A stretch of 64,000 nucleotides of DNA, from NCBI RefSeq assembly GCF_000428745.1, contig NZ_AUAN01000004.1, forward strand, positions 81,397-145,396, read 5' to 3'. This stretch comes from Veillonella magna DSM 19857 (GTDB lineage: Bacteria; Bacillota; Negativicutes; Veillonellales; Veillonellaceae). The position numbers and the translations under genes were made by a program. Position 1 is the stretch's first letter; every line of letters begins with the position of its first letter. Below the pieces are notes generated by a model. That model was not told where the DNA came from and made no database searches. It saw only the letters and a list, made by a program, of their open reading frames with translations. Below, piece after piece: positions 19,183-27,811 of this stretch.

Positions 19183-21021
19183 CTATTTGATATCGACTTG
19201 AACATTACCGTATTTTTTAAGACTTTCGGCTTCTTGTTCAGCCTGTGTCTTATAGTTTTGCGGAATTTTTGCCAAGCGAATCCAGCTGCGAACAGCTTCT
19301 ACCAATACGATGACAATCATCAGGAACATAACAACACTGAAAGCAACCAATGTCCATTTACCGGCCGGAATGTAGCTGTAGAATACGTTTTCATAATCTG
19401 CTGCAATCGCAATGATAGCCATGAAGAAACAAGGAACGCCTGTTACCCAAGCATACCGTTTGTGTCCGAGACGCATGATAACCGTAGTACCTACGGCCAA
19501 AGTCATGGTGCCGAGCAACTGATTGGATACACCAAACAGGGGCCAAATAATACCGATATTACCTTGTAATACGAGATAGCCCCACATGAGGCAAATCAAT
19601 GCGGCACAACCATATACGCCCGGTGCCCAGTTAACATTTTCAAGCGGTTTGTAAAAACGGCCTAATAATTCTTGTAACAAATAACGACCTACACGAGTAC
19701 CGGCATCGATCAAAGTCATAATAAACAATGCTTCGAACATGATACAGAAATGGTACCAATACCCCATGAGGTGATCCATATTTGGCAGGCGAGAGAAAAT
19801 ATGAGCCATACCGACAGCCAAGGAAACGGCGCCGCCGGGGCGATGCATCAAATCTTCACCTACCATCTGAGACAACGCCGGCAATTCATGAACTTGAAGG
19901 CCCAACGCCTTGAAGGATTCAACGGTAGAGTTAATAGCAAAATAATCATCGGGATGTAATGCAGTCGCTGCAATTAAAGCCATCATAGCGATGAAAGCTT
20001 CCGTAAGCATAGCGCCGTAGCCGATAGGCAAGATTTCTTTTTCATTAGTAATCATCTTAGGGGTTGTACCTGTAGCAATTACTGTGTGGAATCCGGACAG
20101 CGCACCGCAAGCGATGGTAATGAATATGAAGGGGAATACGGAACCTTTAAGAACAGGACCGCCACCATAAATGTACGGCGTAACAGCCGGCATTTGAATA
20201 ATCGGCATAACAATAATGATACCTAAAGCCAAAGCACCGATAGTACCGATTTTTAAATATGTGGACAAATAATCACGCGGTGCCAAGAGCAACCAAACCG
20301 GTAAGGCCGCTGCAAAGAAGCCATACACAGCCAACATAATTTCAATAGTTTCTAAATCATAGAGGAACCAGCTTGCATAAGGGGACGCAGCTACTTGCGG
20401 TCCGTAAATAATAGCCGCAAAGATAAGTACCACACCAATAACCGTAGCTTCCTGAATTTTGCCGGGACGTAACCAACGCAGATAGATGCCGACAAAAATA
20501 GCGATCGGAATCGTCATACTAACAGAGAAGAATCCCCATGCAGAATTATGAAGCGCATTGGCAACGACTACCGCCATCCCCGCCAAGGTGATAATTAAAA
20601 GGAATAAAGTAGCAAGCATAGCCCCAATACTGGCCAAGTTGGATATTTCTTCCTTTGCAATATCGGCAATAGACTTGCCATCATAGCGAATCGATGCGAA
20701 CAAGATAACCATATCATGAACGGCACCAGCTACGACCGACCCAATCAATATCCACAACAACCCCGGCAAATAACCGAACTGCGCCGCAATAACAGGACCA
20801 ACCAAAGGACCTGCACCGGCAATCGCCGCAAAATGGTGACCGAATGTTACCCACTTGTTAGTCGGCACATAGTCATGACCGTCATTATGAACAACGGACG
20901 GAGTCGGACGAAATTGGTCCAACACCAATACCTTGGCTGCCAGGAAGGCCCCATAATAGCGATACGCTAAAATGAGGATGCACGCCGAGGCAATTACGAT
21001 ATACAACCCATTCATTTCCAT
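19183..21021 (-). CDS. cstA: Carbon starvation protein A (CstA/BtsT family transporter)
   Basis: A 612-residue polytopic membrane protein with at least 14 hydrophobic segments. The N-terminus matches CstA (YIVIASACILILAYRYYGAF, then HDYVPTNKWVTFGHHFAAIAG and GPLVGPVIAAQFGY). Family members take up pyruvate or peptides during carbon limitation. The final hydrophilic tail is short. The start is the first of two near ATGs, with GGAGGTG seven bases upstream. It is monocistronic, with a strong promoter and a leader containing a long-range inverted repeat. The exact substrate here is not determinable from sequence. Confidence 0.93.
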   Translation of the reverse strand: MEMNGLYIVIASACILILAYRYYGAFLAAKVLVLDQFRPTPSVVHNDGHDYVPTNKWVTFGHHFAAIAGAGPLVGPVIAAQFGYLPGLLWILIGSVVAGAVHDMVILFASIRYDGKSIADIAKEEISNLASIGAMLATLFLLIITLAGMAVVVANALHNSAWGFFSVSMTIPIAIFVGIYLRWLRPGKIQEATVIGVVLIFAAIIYGPQVAASPYASWFLYDLETIEIMLAVYGFFAAALPVWLLLAPRDYLSTYLKIGTIGALALGIIIVMPIIQMPAVTPYIYGGGPVLKGSVFPFIFITIACGALSGFHTVIATGTTPKMITNEKEILPIGYGAMLTEAFIAMMALIAATALHPDDYFAINSTVESFKALGLQVHELPALSQMVGEDLMHRPGGAVSLAVGMAHIFSRLPNMDHLMGYWYHFCIMFEALFIMTLIDAGTRVGRYLLQELLGRFYKPLENVNWAPGVYGCAALICLMWGYLVLQGNIGIIWPLFGVSNQLLGTMTLAVGTTVIMRLGHKRYAWVTGVPCFFMAIIAIAADYENVFYSYIPAGKWTLVAFSVVMFLMIVIVLVEAVRSWIRLAKIPQNYKTQAEQEAESLKKYGNVQVDIK

Positions 21022-21042
21022 AAAAAAACACCTCCAACGTTT

Positions 21043-21117
21043 AACAACATTGAAAGTGACGACTCACATAAAATAATAAGAACTGATGAATACTACGGCC
21101 TCACACACAATGTTGTT
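21043..21117 (-). promoter_or_regulatory. Long-range inverted repeat in the cstA leader
   Basis: Perfect 10-bp arms AACAACATTG (minus-strand 21117-21108) and CAATGTTGTT (21052-21043) enclose 55 bases in the roughly 110-base leader. The 3' arm ends eight bases before the GGAGGTG site, so its folding could influence translation start. Function is inferred. Confidence 0.45.
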
Positions 21118-21141
21118 ACCCTATAAAAATTCTACGCTCTC

Positions 21142-21169
21142 ATTATAAAACGTCTACTTAGAGTGTCAA
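21142..21169 (-). promoter_or_regulatory. Promoter of cstA
   Basis: Minus strand TTGACA (21169-21164), 16-bp spacer, TATAAT (21147-21142): full consensus hexamers. It predicts a leader of about 110 bases before cstA. The stretch 21170-21334 upstream is AT-rich and I see no gene in it. Confidence 0.8.
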
Positions 21170-21334
21170 TTATCATTTGCGAATAATGCAATTATAATAC
21201 TACATTTCATCATTAAAATACACCGTATCCCACTGATCAAAGTATCTCTAGTTTCAGTTATAATCAATTATTTTACTATACTATGCCTTTGATGCATAAG
21301 AAAATTCAACTGTAATGAAAATTCCTTAATATAA

Positions 21335-21367
21335 CAAAAAACCCAGTAGCTGTAACAGCTACTGGGT
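21335..21367 (-). terminator. Terminator after rplM-rpsI
   Basis: Near-perfect stem (ACCCAGTAGCTGT / ACAGCTACTGGGT) followed on the minus strand by six T residues, 19 bases after the rpsI stop. Confidence 0.9.
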
Positions 21368-21385
21368 ATGTATTCTTGCGTTCTA

Positions 21386-21778
21386 TTAACGTTTGGAGAA
21401 CTGAGAAGCTTTACGGGCTTTCTTAAGACCGTATTTCTTACGTTCTTTCATACGCGGATCACGAGTCAAGAAACCAGCTTTTTTAAGGGACTGACGAAGT
21501 TCTTCGTCAACACCGAGCAATGCACGGGAAATACCGTGACGAATTGCACCGGCCTGACCGGACGGACCGCCGCCGGCAACGTCAGCGATTACATCGTACT
21601 GTTCAACCGTACCAGTCAATGCCAACGGCTGTTTTACGATCAATTCAAGAGTCTGACGACCGAAATATTCATTAAGCTCACGCTTATTTACTGTAATTTT
21701 ACCTGTGCCCGGTACCAGACGAACTCTGGCAACGGAAGATTTTCTACGACCTGTACCGTAGTACTGAGCTACTGCCAT
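21386..21778 (-). CDS. rpsI: 30S ribosomal protein S9
   Basis: A 130-residue S9 protein. The N-terminal [15 protein letters not shown] and the C-terminal [17 protein letters not shown] are diagnostic; the terminal KR contacts P-site tRNA. It follows rplM by 23 bases with a GGAGGA site, in the universally conserved rplM-rpsI order. A terminator follows. Confidence 0.98.
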   Translation of the reverse strand: MAVAQYYGTGRRKSSVARVRLVPGTGKITVNKRELNEYFGRQTLELIVKQPLALTGTVEQYDVIADVAGGGPSGQAGAIRHGISRALLGVDEELRQSLKKAGFLTRDPRMKERKKYGLKKARKASQFSKR

Positions 21779-21801
21779 GTATATGTTCCTCCTCCCGGTG
21801 A

Positions 21802-22242
21802 TTACCGAATATCAATTTCCAATACTTCAGGTTTCTGAGCTGCATGCGGATGTTCTGCACCTGCATATACATTCAGTTTGCGATACATCTGAGCACCCAA
21901 TTTATTTTTCGGAAGCATACCGCGAACTGCCATTTCAACAACGCGTTCCGGATGCTTAGCCAACATACTGCCGGCCGTTACGAAAGTGGAGCCACCCGGA
22001 TAACCGGAATGACGGAAATACGTTTTCTGCAATAATTTCTTACCGGTGAAACGAACTTTTTCCGCGTTGATTACGATAACGTGATCGCCGGTGTCAACGT
22101 GCGGTGTAAAGGTCGGTTTATGTTTGCCCCGAAGAACTTTAGCTACTTCGGCAGCAAGGCGTCCTAAAGTTTTACCTTCAGCGTCAACAACATACCATTT
22201 CCGTTCTACAGTGTTCGGATTGGCCATATATGTGGTTTTCAT
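21802..22242 (-). CDS. rplM: 50S ribosomal protein L13
   Basis: A 146-residue L13 protein. Characteristic blocks are [34 protein letters not shown], the [10 protein letters not shown] loop and [17 protein letters not shown]. Start ATG 22242 has an AGGAGG site. It heads the rplM-rpsI operon, which begins from a consensus promoter about 95 bases upstream. The intervening leader contains a possible stem (AAGCATAT / ATATGCTT, minus-strand 22328 to 22279 region), consistent with an L13 leader-type autoregulatory site, but I cannot confirm this. Confidence 0.98.
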   Translation of the reverse strand: MKTTYMANPNTVERKWYVVDAEGKTLGRLAAEVAKVLRGKHKPTFTPHVDTGDHVIVINAEKVRFTGKKLLQKTYFRHSGYPGGSTFVTAGSMLAKHPERVVEMAVRGMLPKNKLGAQMYRKLNVYAGAEHPHAAQKPEVLEIDIR

Positions 22243-22336
22243 GCTGCAAATTCCTCCTAATAACGACTAATCTACCAAAAGCATATTGTTTCTCTTTCCG
22301 GGGCTAATGGAAGCAGACACATATGCTTACCGAAAT

Positions 22337-22365
22337 ATTATATAATCCCGACATACCCATGTCAA
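22337..22365 (-). promoter_or_regulatory. Promoter of rplM-rpsI
   Basis: Perfect consensus on the minus strand: TTGACA (22365-22360), 17-bp spacer, TATAAT (22342-22337). Confidence 0.9.
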
Positions 22366-22408
22366 GTAATAATCGTCATTTTCTTCATAACCGATTACTA
22401 TTCAACTC

Positions 22409-23320
22409 TTATTCATCCTCACCAATGAGCCGTACCTCTGTTTCCAAGTCTACACCATGCGCCTCTTTTACGCGTCGCTGCACTTCATGAATAACAGCCA
22501 GTACATCCTTGGCCTTAGCCGTCCCTACATTCACCACGAAACCGGCATGCTTCTGCGATACCATCGCATCGCCTACCGCCAGTCCTTTCAATCCGGTCTG
22601 TTCAATAAGCGTACCCGCAAAATAACCGGGCGGACGTTTAAATGTCGATCCTGCGCTGGCATGCTCTAACGGCTGCTTGGACTCACGCCGTTCCGTTAAA
22701 TCATCCATGACTGCCTTGATTACCTTAGCATCACCGGGGACTAATGTCATTTCTACTTCAGCCACTACTTCGTGATTATCTTGGAACAAGCTGTGCCGAT
22801 ACGCAAAGCGGCACTCTTCGCCACTGTACGTATGAAATTCACCGTTCCTATCGATAGCAGTTACCTTCGTTACGACCTGACTCATTTCACCATCATACGC
22901 ACCAGCGTTCATAAACACGGCTCCGCCCAAGCTTCCGGGAATACCGATAGCAAATTCCATACCCGACAGCCCTTCCTGCCATGCATATTCCGAGGCTTCT
23001 TTTAACATAAAGCCCGCTCCCATCACCAGTGTTGTCTCATCTCGACGCTTCACATGGCGCAGTTGACAAAGGGACAGCACTACACCGCGAATGCCACCGT
23101 CGCGTACCAATACATTGGAGCCGCTGCCCAATACAGTAAGCGGCGCCTTATATTCGCTGATTAACTGCATAACACGGCTTAATTTTTCCGGTGAATTAGG
23201 TTCCACAAAAATATCTGCTGGTCCTCCAATTTTAAAGGTAGTGTGTGCCGACAAGGGCTCACCGATCATAAGCTCACTTTGCGTCAGCACCTCTTGTAAT
23301 TTTTTAGTTAGCATGATCAT
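22409..23320 (-). CDS. murB: UDP-N-acetylenolpyruvoylglucosamine reductase
   Basis: A 303-residue FAD enzyme that makes UDP-MurNAc, the second committed step of peptidoglycan synthesis. Motifs are TTFKIGGPADIFVEP (about residues 27-41), the FAD-binding GSGSNVLVRDGGIRGVV, GIPGSLGGAVFMNAGAYDGE and the Ser/Gly loop ASAGSTFKRPPGYFAG. It is the short, Gram-positive MurB type. The start (ATG 23320, or ATG 23314) overlaps the YlbF-family gene by 17 or 11 bases, implying coupled translation. Confidence 0.96.
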   Translation of the reverse strand: MIMLTKKLQEVLTQSELMIGEPLSAHTTFKIGGPADIFVEPNSPEKLSRVMQLISEYKAPLTVLGSGSNVLVRDGGIRGVVLSLCQLRHVKRRDETTLVMGAGFMLKEASEYAWQEGLSGMEFAIGIPGSLGGAVFMNAGAYDGEMSQVVTKVTAIDRNGEFHTYSGEECRFAYRHSLFQDNHEVVAEVEMTLVPGDAKVIKAVMDDLTERRESKQPLEHASAGSTFKRPPGYFAGTLIEQTGLKGLAVGDAMVSQKHAGFVVNVGTAKAKDVLAVIHEVQRRVKEAHGVDLETEVRLIGEDE

Positions 23321-23675
23321 TGCCCGGTTTCACATTTTCAAGAATCTTCATAGCTTCCGTAATCGGTTCGCTGATGATACGATATATATCGTTAGCTACC
23401 TGGCTCCAACGCATATGTGCCTGCAAATAGTTCTGTGCATTGCTGTTGGCCTGAATCATGGGCATTAATTCTTCCTGCTTTTTCATCAATTCCGCTTCTT
23501 CCGGAGCCTGCGCCATCTTAGCATATTCCCACTGCATCTGCTGAAGCAAAAATGTTTCTACCAGCCCTTTAGCCGTAGCATCGCTTTCCACGGCGGCCTG
23601 TGCCTCCATCAATGCCTTAAATTCCTCGCTTTCACGCATTGCTTTCTGTAATTCATGTGCCTTATCGTAATTCAT
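23304..23675 (-). CDS. YlbF/YmcA family (DUF964) protein
   Basis: A 123-residue all-helical protein (AHELQKAMRESEEFKALMEA, MKKQEELMPMIQANSNAQNY). In Bacillus, YlbF and YmcA are part of the RicAFT complex that steers RNase Y maturation of mRNAs, competence and sporulation. Assignment to YlbF versus YmcA versus YheA cannot be made from this sequence alone. GGAGGAAAG precedes the start. It overlaps murB, a context I do not recognise as a standard pairing. Confidence 0.8.
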   Translation of the reverse strand: MNYDKAHELQKAMRESEEFKALMEAQAAVESDATAKGLVETFLLQQMQWEYAKMAQAPEEAELMKKQEELMPMIQANSNAQNYLQAHMRWSQVANDIYRIISEPITEAMKILENVKPGNDHAN

Positions 23676-23728
23676 TTCTTTCCTCCTAGTTATGTAGGGT
23701 CATACCCAATGTATTTCGCCCGTAATTC

Positions 23729-24229
23729 CTACGCTTTCGTTTCCGGAAAATACGGTACACCGCGTCCGATTTCCTTAAGATCCGGAAAATCCAATTGCCG
23801 CATCGCCTCATAGGCGATAATGGCCACTGAGTTTGATAAATTCAGCGATCGTGCTTCTTCAACCATGGGGATTCGGATGCAACTTTCACGATGCTGTGCC
23901 AGCAATTCCTCCGGCAATCCTTTCGTTTCTTTGCCGAAAACCAGCATATCCCCAATTTGATATTCTACATCCGCATACGTATGCTCTGCCTTTGTCGTAG
24001 CATAGAAATAGCGTCTGTCCGGATATTTATCGTACACTTCCTGTAAATTTTCATGTACCTGTACATCTACCAAATGCCAATAGTCAAGGCCGGCTCTTTT
24101 TAAATACTTACTGTCCAAAGAAAAGCCTAAGGGCTTTACCAAATGCAGCGTCATATGATTCGCTGCACATAGCCTTGCAATATTACCTGTGTTACCCGGA
24201 ATTTCCGGTTCTACTAATACGATTTCCAT
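23729..24229 (-). CDS. trmL: tRNA (cytidine(34)-2'-O)-methyltransferase
   Basis: A 166-residue SPOUT-fold methyltransferase that 2'-O-methylates the wobble base of tRNA-Leu isoacceptors using SAM. The N-terminal GNTGNIARLCA (residues 12-22) and the C-terminal knot segments MLVFGKETKGLPEE, CIRIPM and LNLSNSVAIIAYEAMRQ are diagnostic. Length is normal for TrmL. It is on its own between murB-ylbF and moaC. The start has AAGGATG upstream. Confidence 0.93.
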   Translation of the reverse strand: MEIVLVEPEIPGNTGNIARLCAANHMTLHLVKPLGFSLDSKYLKRAGLDYWHLVDVQVHENLQEVYDKYPDRRYFYATTKAEHTYADVEYQIGDMLVFGKETKGLPEELLAQHRESCIRIPMVEEARSLNLSNSVAIIAYEAMRQLDFPDLKEIGRGVPYFPETKA

Positions 24230-24353
24230 ATGTCATCCTTCTTTGTTCTTGTATGATATATTACGATTGCATATCATCTTTTTTATTTTACCGAAATCAC
24301 TTTATTTCATCAAGAGTTATCTATTCAGTGTTTGATTCATCAAATTTGTATTT

Positions 24354-24848
24354 CTAATCAACGTCTTCTACCGAAGTAGCTCTTACAAAATGACCGCTTT
24401 TACCGCCATCCTTTTCCACTAAATATACCGGACCGATAACCATACCTTTATCAATGGCTTTACACATATCATACACTGTAAGCAGTCCTACCTGCACCGC
24501 CGTCAAGGCTTCCATCTCCACGCCGGTACGTCCCTTTGTCTTAACCGTAGCCCTCACACATACGGCGCGACGCACCGCATCAAGCGTACAGTGAACATCT
24601 ACCTTTGTCAATGCTAACGGGTGGCATAACGGGATAAGCCGACTTGTTTCCTTCGCCCCCATAATTGCAGCCAACTGCGCTACCGCCAGCACATCCCCCT
24701 TCTTCATAGTCCCCTCTTCAATGCGCGTGTATATATCTTCGTTCACCGCAATAAAACCTTCTGCCACCGCAGTGCGTTCCGTAACTTTCTTATCGCCAAC
24801 ATCTACCATTCGTGCATTGCCGTCGGCATCAAAATGTGTCAATTCCAT
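24354..24848 (-). CDS. moaC: Cyclic pyranopterin monophosphate synthase
   Basis: A 164-residue enzyme of molybdenum-cofactor synthesis, acting with MoaA to convert GTP to cPMP. Signature blocks are [15 protein letters not shown] near the N-terminus, [17 protein letters not shown] (catalytic region) and [27 protein letters not shown]. Length is standard. The start ATG has an AGGAGAG site. No other moa/moe genes are in the window, so the pathway is dispersed. Confidence 0.95.
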   Translation of the reverse strand: MELTHFDADGNARMVDVGDKKVTERTAVAEGFIAVNEDIYTRIEEGTMKKGDVLAVAQLAAIMGAKETSRLIPLCHPLALTKVDVHCTLDAVRRAVCVRATVKTKGRTGVEMEALTAVQVGLLTVYDMCKAIDKGMVIGPVYLVEKDGGKSGHFVRATSVEDVD

Positions 24849-24960
24849 GTGTCTCTCCTGAATCCGTTAATTTACTACCTGAATGCTTTAAATGCCTGTA
24901 TATATATGATAGAATAAGGTCATAAATATAGCAACATATCTTTTAAAGGGGGTTGTACTG

Positions 24961-25632
24961 ATGAAAACGACGCTTACCTACTATGGTCATGCTACTTTTA
25001 TGCTTACTCACGGTGATGTCTCAATGGTATTCGATCCGTTCTTTACGGGCAATACATGGGACAAAGCCAAACCGGAAGACATTACATGTCAATATATTTT
25101 TGTCAGCCATGGCCACGGTGATCACTACGGCGATGCGGAAGAAATCGGCAAAGCTAATGACGCGCTACTCATTTCCACCGCGGAAATTGCCAACAAAGCG
25201 GCCGAAGCCGGACTTCGCACTCACGCAATGCACTTAGGCGGCAAATACGATTTTGAGTTTGGTTCCGTACGCATTGTTCCCGCTTTCCACGGAGCCGGTA
25301 TTCCCGGTGGTCATGCTTGCGGATGTATCGTTGACTTCTACGGTACAACTCTATACTTTGCCGGCGATACCGCACTTTTCAGTGATATGAAATTATTAAA
25401 TCGCTTTGGCGATATCGATTATGCCCTGTTGCCGATTGGCGATAATTTTACAATGGGCGTAGAAGATGCCCTATTAGCAGCATCCTATATTAAGGCACGC
25501 ATTACAATTCCTATTCACTATAAAACATGGCCTGTTATCGACAAAGAACCGGCTACCTATGTTGCTTTGTTAGAAGCTAAATACAAACAAGCCGGACTCG
25601 TAGTCGATCCCGGTTCCACCATTACGCTGTAA
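24961..25632 (+). CDS. UPF0173 metal-dependent hydrolase (metallo-beta-lactamase fold)
   Basis: A 223-residue member of UPF0173 (YtkL-like). The metal-binding HGHGDHYGDAEE motif is at about residues 50-61, with YYGHATFML at the start, AFHGAG and AGDTALFSDMKLL further on, and PIHYKTW near the C-terminus, the expected MBL-fold ligands. Cytosolic; substrate unknown. It is one of the few plus-strand genes of region 1. It has an AAGGGGG site 11 bases before ATG 24961. It converges with the XRE gene; a large bidirectional hairpin lies between them. Confidence 0.88.
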   Translation: MKTTLTYYGHATFMLTHGDVSMVFDPFFTGNTWDKAKPEDITCQYIFVSHGHGDHYGDAEEIGKANDALLISTAEIANKAAEAGLRTHAMHLGGKYDFEFGSVRIVPAFHGAGIPGGHACGCIVDFYGTTLYFAGDTALFSDMKLLNRFGDIDYALLPIGDNFTMGVEDALLAASYIKARITIPIHYKTWPVIDKEPATYVALLEAKYKQAGLVVDPGSTITL

Positions 25633-25691
25633 CATTGACGCTTACGGCAACACATGCTAAACACAATCTAATATTAATCTAAAGGTAATAC

Positions 25692-25795
25692 AAAAAGCTG
25701 TAACGAAATGAGTACCGCGAACTGACCTTTCACGATTAGACGATAGTCTAATGCATAGCCATCAGTTTGTAGCTTCATTTTCATTACAGCTTTTT
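25692..25795. terminator. Nested three-tier inverted repeat between convergent genes
   Basis: Outer arms AAAAAGCTGTAA (25692-25703) and TTACAGCTTTTT (25784-25795) with further pairing inward, a middle pairing AACTGA/TCAGTT, and an inner perfect hairpin ATTAGAC-GATA-GTCTAAT. A-tract and T-tract flank it on both strands, so it can end both the UPF0173 mRNA and the XRE mRNA. At about 104 bases it is much larger than an ordinary terminator and may derive from a small repeat element. Confidence 0.6.
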
Positions 25796-25887
25796 CATTT
25801 ATTTTGTTACAGTTTTTTTGGATTTGTTTTATAATTCGCTATGCCATTTCATGGTTACTATACCTGCATGACTATGCGTGGCATGAA

Positions 25888-26382
25888 TTACTTTTGTAAT
25901 TTGTTTGTTTGTGCTGTCAAACTGCCTGCAGCGGCCGACTTGCCCTCCTTTGACTGTCCGTTCTTTCCATGGATTCCCTTGGCTGTCCCATTTGCGGGAA
26001 TAACACGACCGCTTTCATCACCGCGCGGCACTGTTTCCACCGGCTCCAGCTGTTCAAAGAATGTCGCTATATGACGGCGCAACGCCTGTCGCTGCGAGTC
26101 CTTTAGGCGATACCGCTTGCCGTTAAAGGCAATATCATTATTGCGTAACACCGCCCACAAGTCATAAAGCGGATTCTTACCTATGTCCTTGATACCGTAT
26201 AGTTCGTCTAATGATACATCATAATACAAAGCTAATCGCTTCAGCGTTTCGATATCCGGTTCACGATAACCTGTTTCATAATTGGAAAGAGCCGCATTAC
26301 TGATTCCCACATTCGTAGCGACTTCCATCTGACTTTGCCCCATGCGCTTACGCGCCTTTCTCAGTTTATCATACAGTGACAT
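25888..26382 (-). CDS. XRE-family HTH transcriptional regulator
   Basis: A 164-residue protein with an N-terminal Cro/CI-type helix-turn-helix (residues about 5-60: KARKRMGQSQMEVATNVGIS, then ALSNYETGYREPD). The middle contains a short helical segment with KRYRLKDSQRQALRRHIATF. The C-terminal 45 residues are low-complexity, rich in G, K, A and Q, and look disordered. No signal or membrane segment is seen. The target is unknown; it lies alone between the metallo-hydrolase and purD. Its mRNA ends at the shared hairpin. Confidence 0.85.
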   Translation of the reverse strand: MSLYDKLRKARKRMGQSQMEVATNVGISNAALSNYETGYREPDIETLKRLALYYDVSLDELYGIKDIGKNPLYDLWAVLRNNDIAFNGKRYRLKDSQRQALRRHIATFFEQLEPVETVPRGDESGRVIPANGTAKGIHGKNGQSKEGKSAAAGSLTAQTNKLQK

Positions 26383-26531
26383 ATTACTACCCTATACCCT
26401 TCCTGCCGTTTTCCTGACTTTCATGGTGCGGCGATAGTTATCACTTATTAGTATACACCGAAACCGAGAAAATATATAGTACGGCCTTTTGTCATCGCCG
26501 CATGCTTTGGGCGCTATCATCCGATTCAGGT

Positions 26532-27794
26532 TTATTTAAATGCCTTTTGACCGATATCGCGGCGGAACTGACAGCCATCGAAGCTAACAGCCTCGACCCG
26601 ATTATACGCACGATCCAAGGCATGGCGTAAATCGTTACCCAACCCCACAATGCCTAGCACTCGACCACCGGCCGTCACGTAGTGGTCACCTTGCTTTGCT
26701 GTGCCCGAATGGAAAAGCATCACTGTATCTTGCTCCGTCAAATCGCCTTCGATAACATCCCCTTTGTGCGAGCTTTCCGGATAGCCTGCCGACGCCAACA
26801 TAACGCAAGCTGCACTTCCCGATTTCCAGCTTACCATTTCATCTGTTAATGTCCCTTCCGTACAAGCCATCATCACTTCGCCTAAGTCACCATCAAAAAG
26901 AGGCATGATGACCTGTGTTTCCGGATCACCGAAGCGTACGTTGAACTCCACTACCTTAGGGCCTTCTTTCGTAATCATAAGGCCTGCATACAAACAGCCT
27001 ACATAAGGCATACCCTCTGCCTTCATCGCTTGCACCATAGGTAATAAAATTTTTTGAACCGCTTCCTCACGAAGCGCCTGTGTCAATACCGGAGCCGGCG
27101 CATAGGTTCCCATGCCACCTGTATTCGGTCCCTTATCGCCATCATAAATACGCTTATGGTCTTGCACGGCAATCATAGGCACCACATGTGTACCATCGAC
27201 GAACGCCAAAAGCGATGCTTCTTCACCGGACATAAACTCTTCGATGACAACAGTGCCACCGGCCGCTCCAAAACGATGGGCCGTCAACATATCCTCTACC
27301 GCCGCATACGCTTCCTCCTTGGTCTGTGCCACTACAACACCTTTACCGGCTGCCAAGCCATCCGCTTTAACGACAATCGGTGCACCGACTTCATCAATAA
27401 ATTTCTTTGCCGCTGTTACATCGGTAAAGGTATCATACGCTGCTGTGGGAATATTATATTTTTTCATAATTTCCTTGGCAAACACCTTGGACCCTTCCAG
27501 CTGTGCCGCCGCTTTTGACGGTCCAAACACGGCAAAGCCATTGTCCTTCAACACATCGCTTACACCGAGGACCAACGGCTCTTCCGGACCGACCACAACC
27601 AGATCCACTTTATTGGCACCCAGTACGGCTGTCACAGCATCCGCATCATGCCAATCCACATCGAGGCAGGTAGCGACTTCCGCAATCGCTGCGCTACCGG
27701 GCAACGCCAATACTTCTTCTACCGACGGGCTCTTAGACAGTCGCCAAGCCAATGCATGCTCGCGACCGCCACTACCGATTACACAAACCTTCAT
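26532..27794 (-). CDS. purD: Phosphoribosylamine-glycine ligase
   Basis: A 420-residue ATP-grasp enzyme, step 2 of purine synthesis (phosphoribosylamine + glycine to GAR). It starts MKVCVIGSGGREHALAWRL and shows VVVGPEEPLVLG, KADGLAAGKGVVVA, EEFMSGEEASLLAFVDG and DKGPNTGGMGTYAP. The metal-binding end EFNVRFGDPETQ is intact. It is the last gene of the pur operon, 17 bases after purH. Confidence 0.97.
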   Translation of the reverse strand: MKVCVIGSGGREHALAWRLSKSPSVEEVLALPGSAAIAEVATCLDVDWHDADAVTAVLGANKVDLVVVGPEEPLVLGVSDVLKDNGFAVFGPSKAAAQLEGSKVFAKEIMKKYNIPTAAYDTFTDVTAAKKFIDEVGAPIVVKADGLAAGKGVVVAQTKEEAYAAVEDMLTAHRFGAAGGTVVIEEFMSGEEASLLAFVDGTHVVPMIAVQDHKRIYDGDKGPNTGGMGTYAPAPVLTQALREEAVQKILLPMVQAMKAEGMPYVGCLYAGLMITKEGPKVVEFNVRFGDPETQVIMPLFDGDLGEVMMACTEGTLTDEMVSWKSGSAACVMLASAGYPESSHKGDVIEGDLTEQDTVMLFHSGTAKQGDHYVTAGGRVLGIVGLGNDLRHALDRAYNRVEAVSFDGCQFRRDIGQKAFK

Positions 27795-27811
27795 GACAGT
27801 CTCCTTATCTA

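Noticed and set aside
25692..25795. Possible small regulatory RNA gene
   Set aside because: No promoter identified inside or beside it; position between convergent genes is explained by termination.
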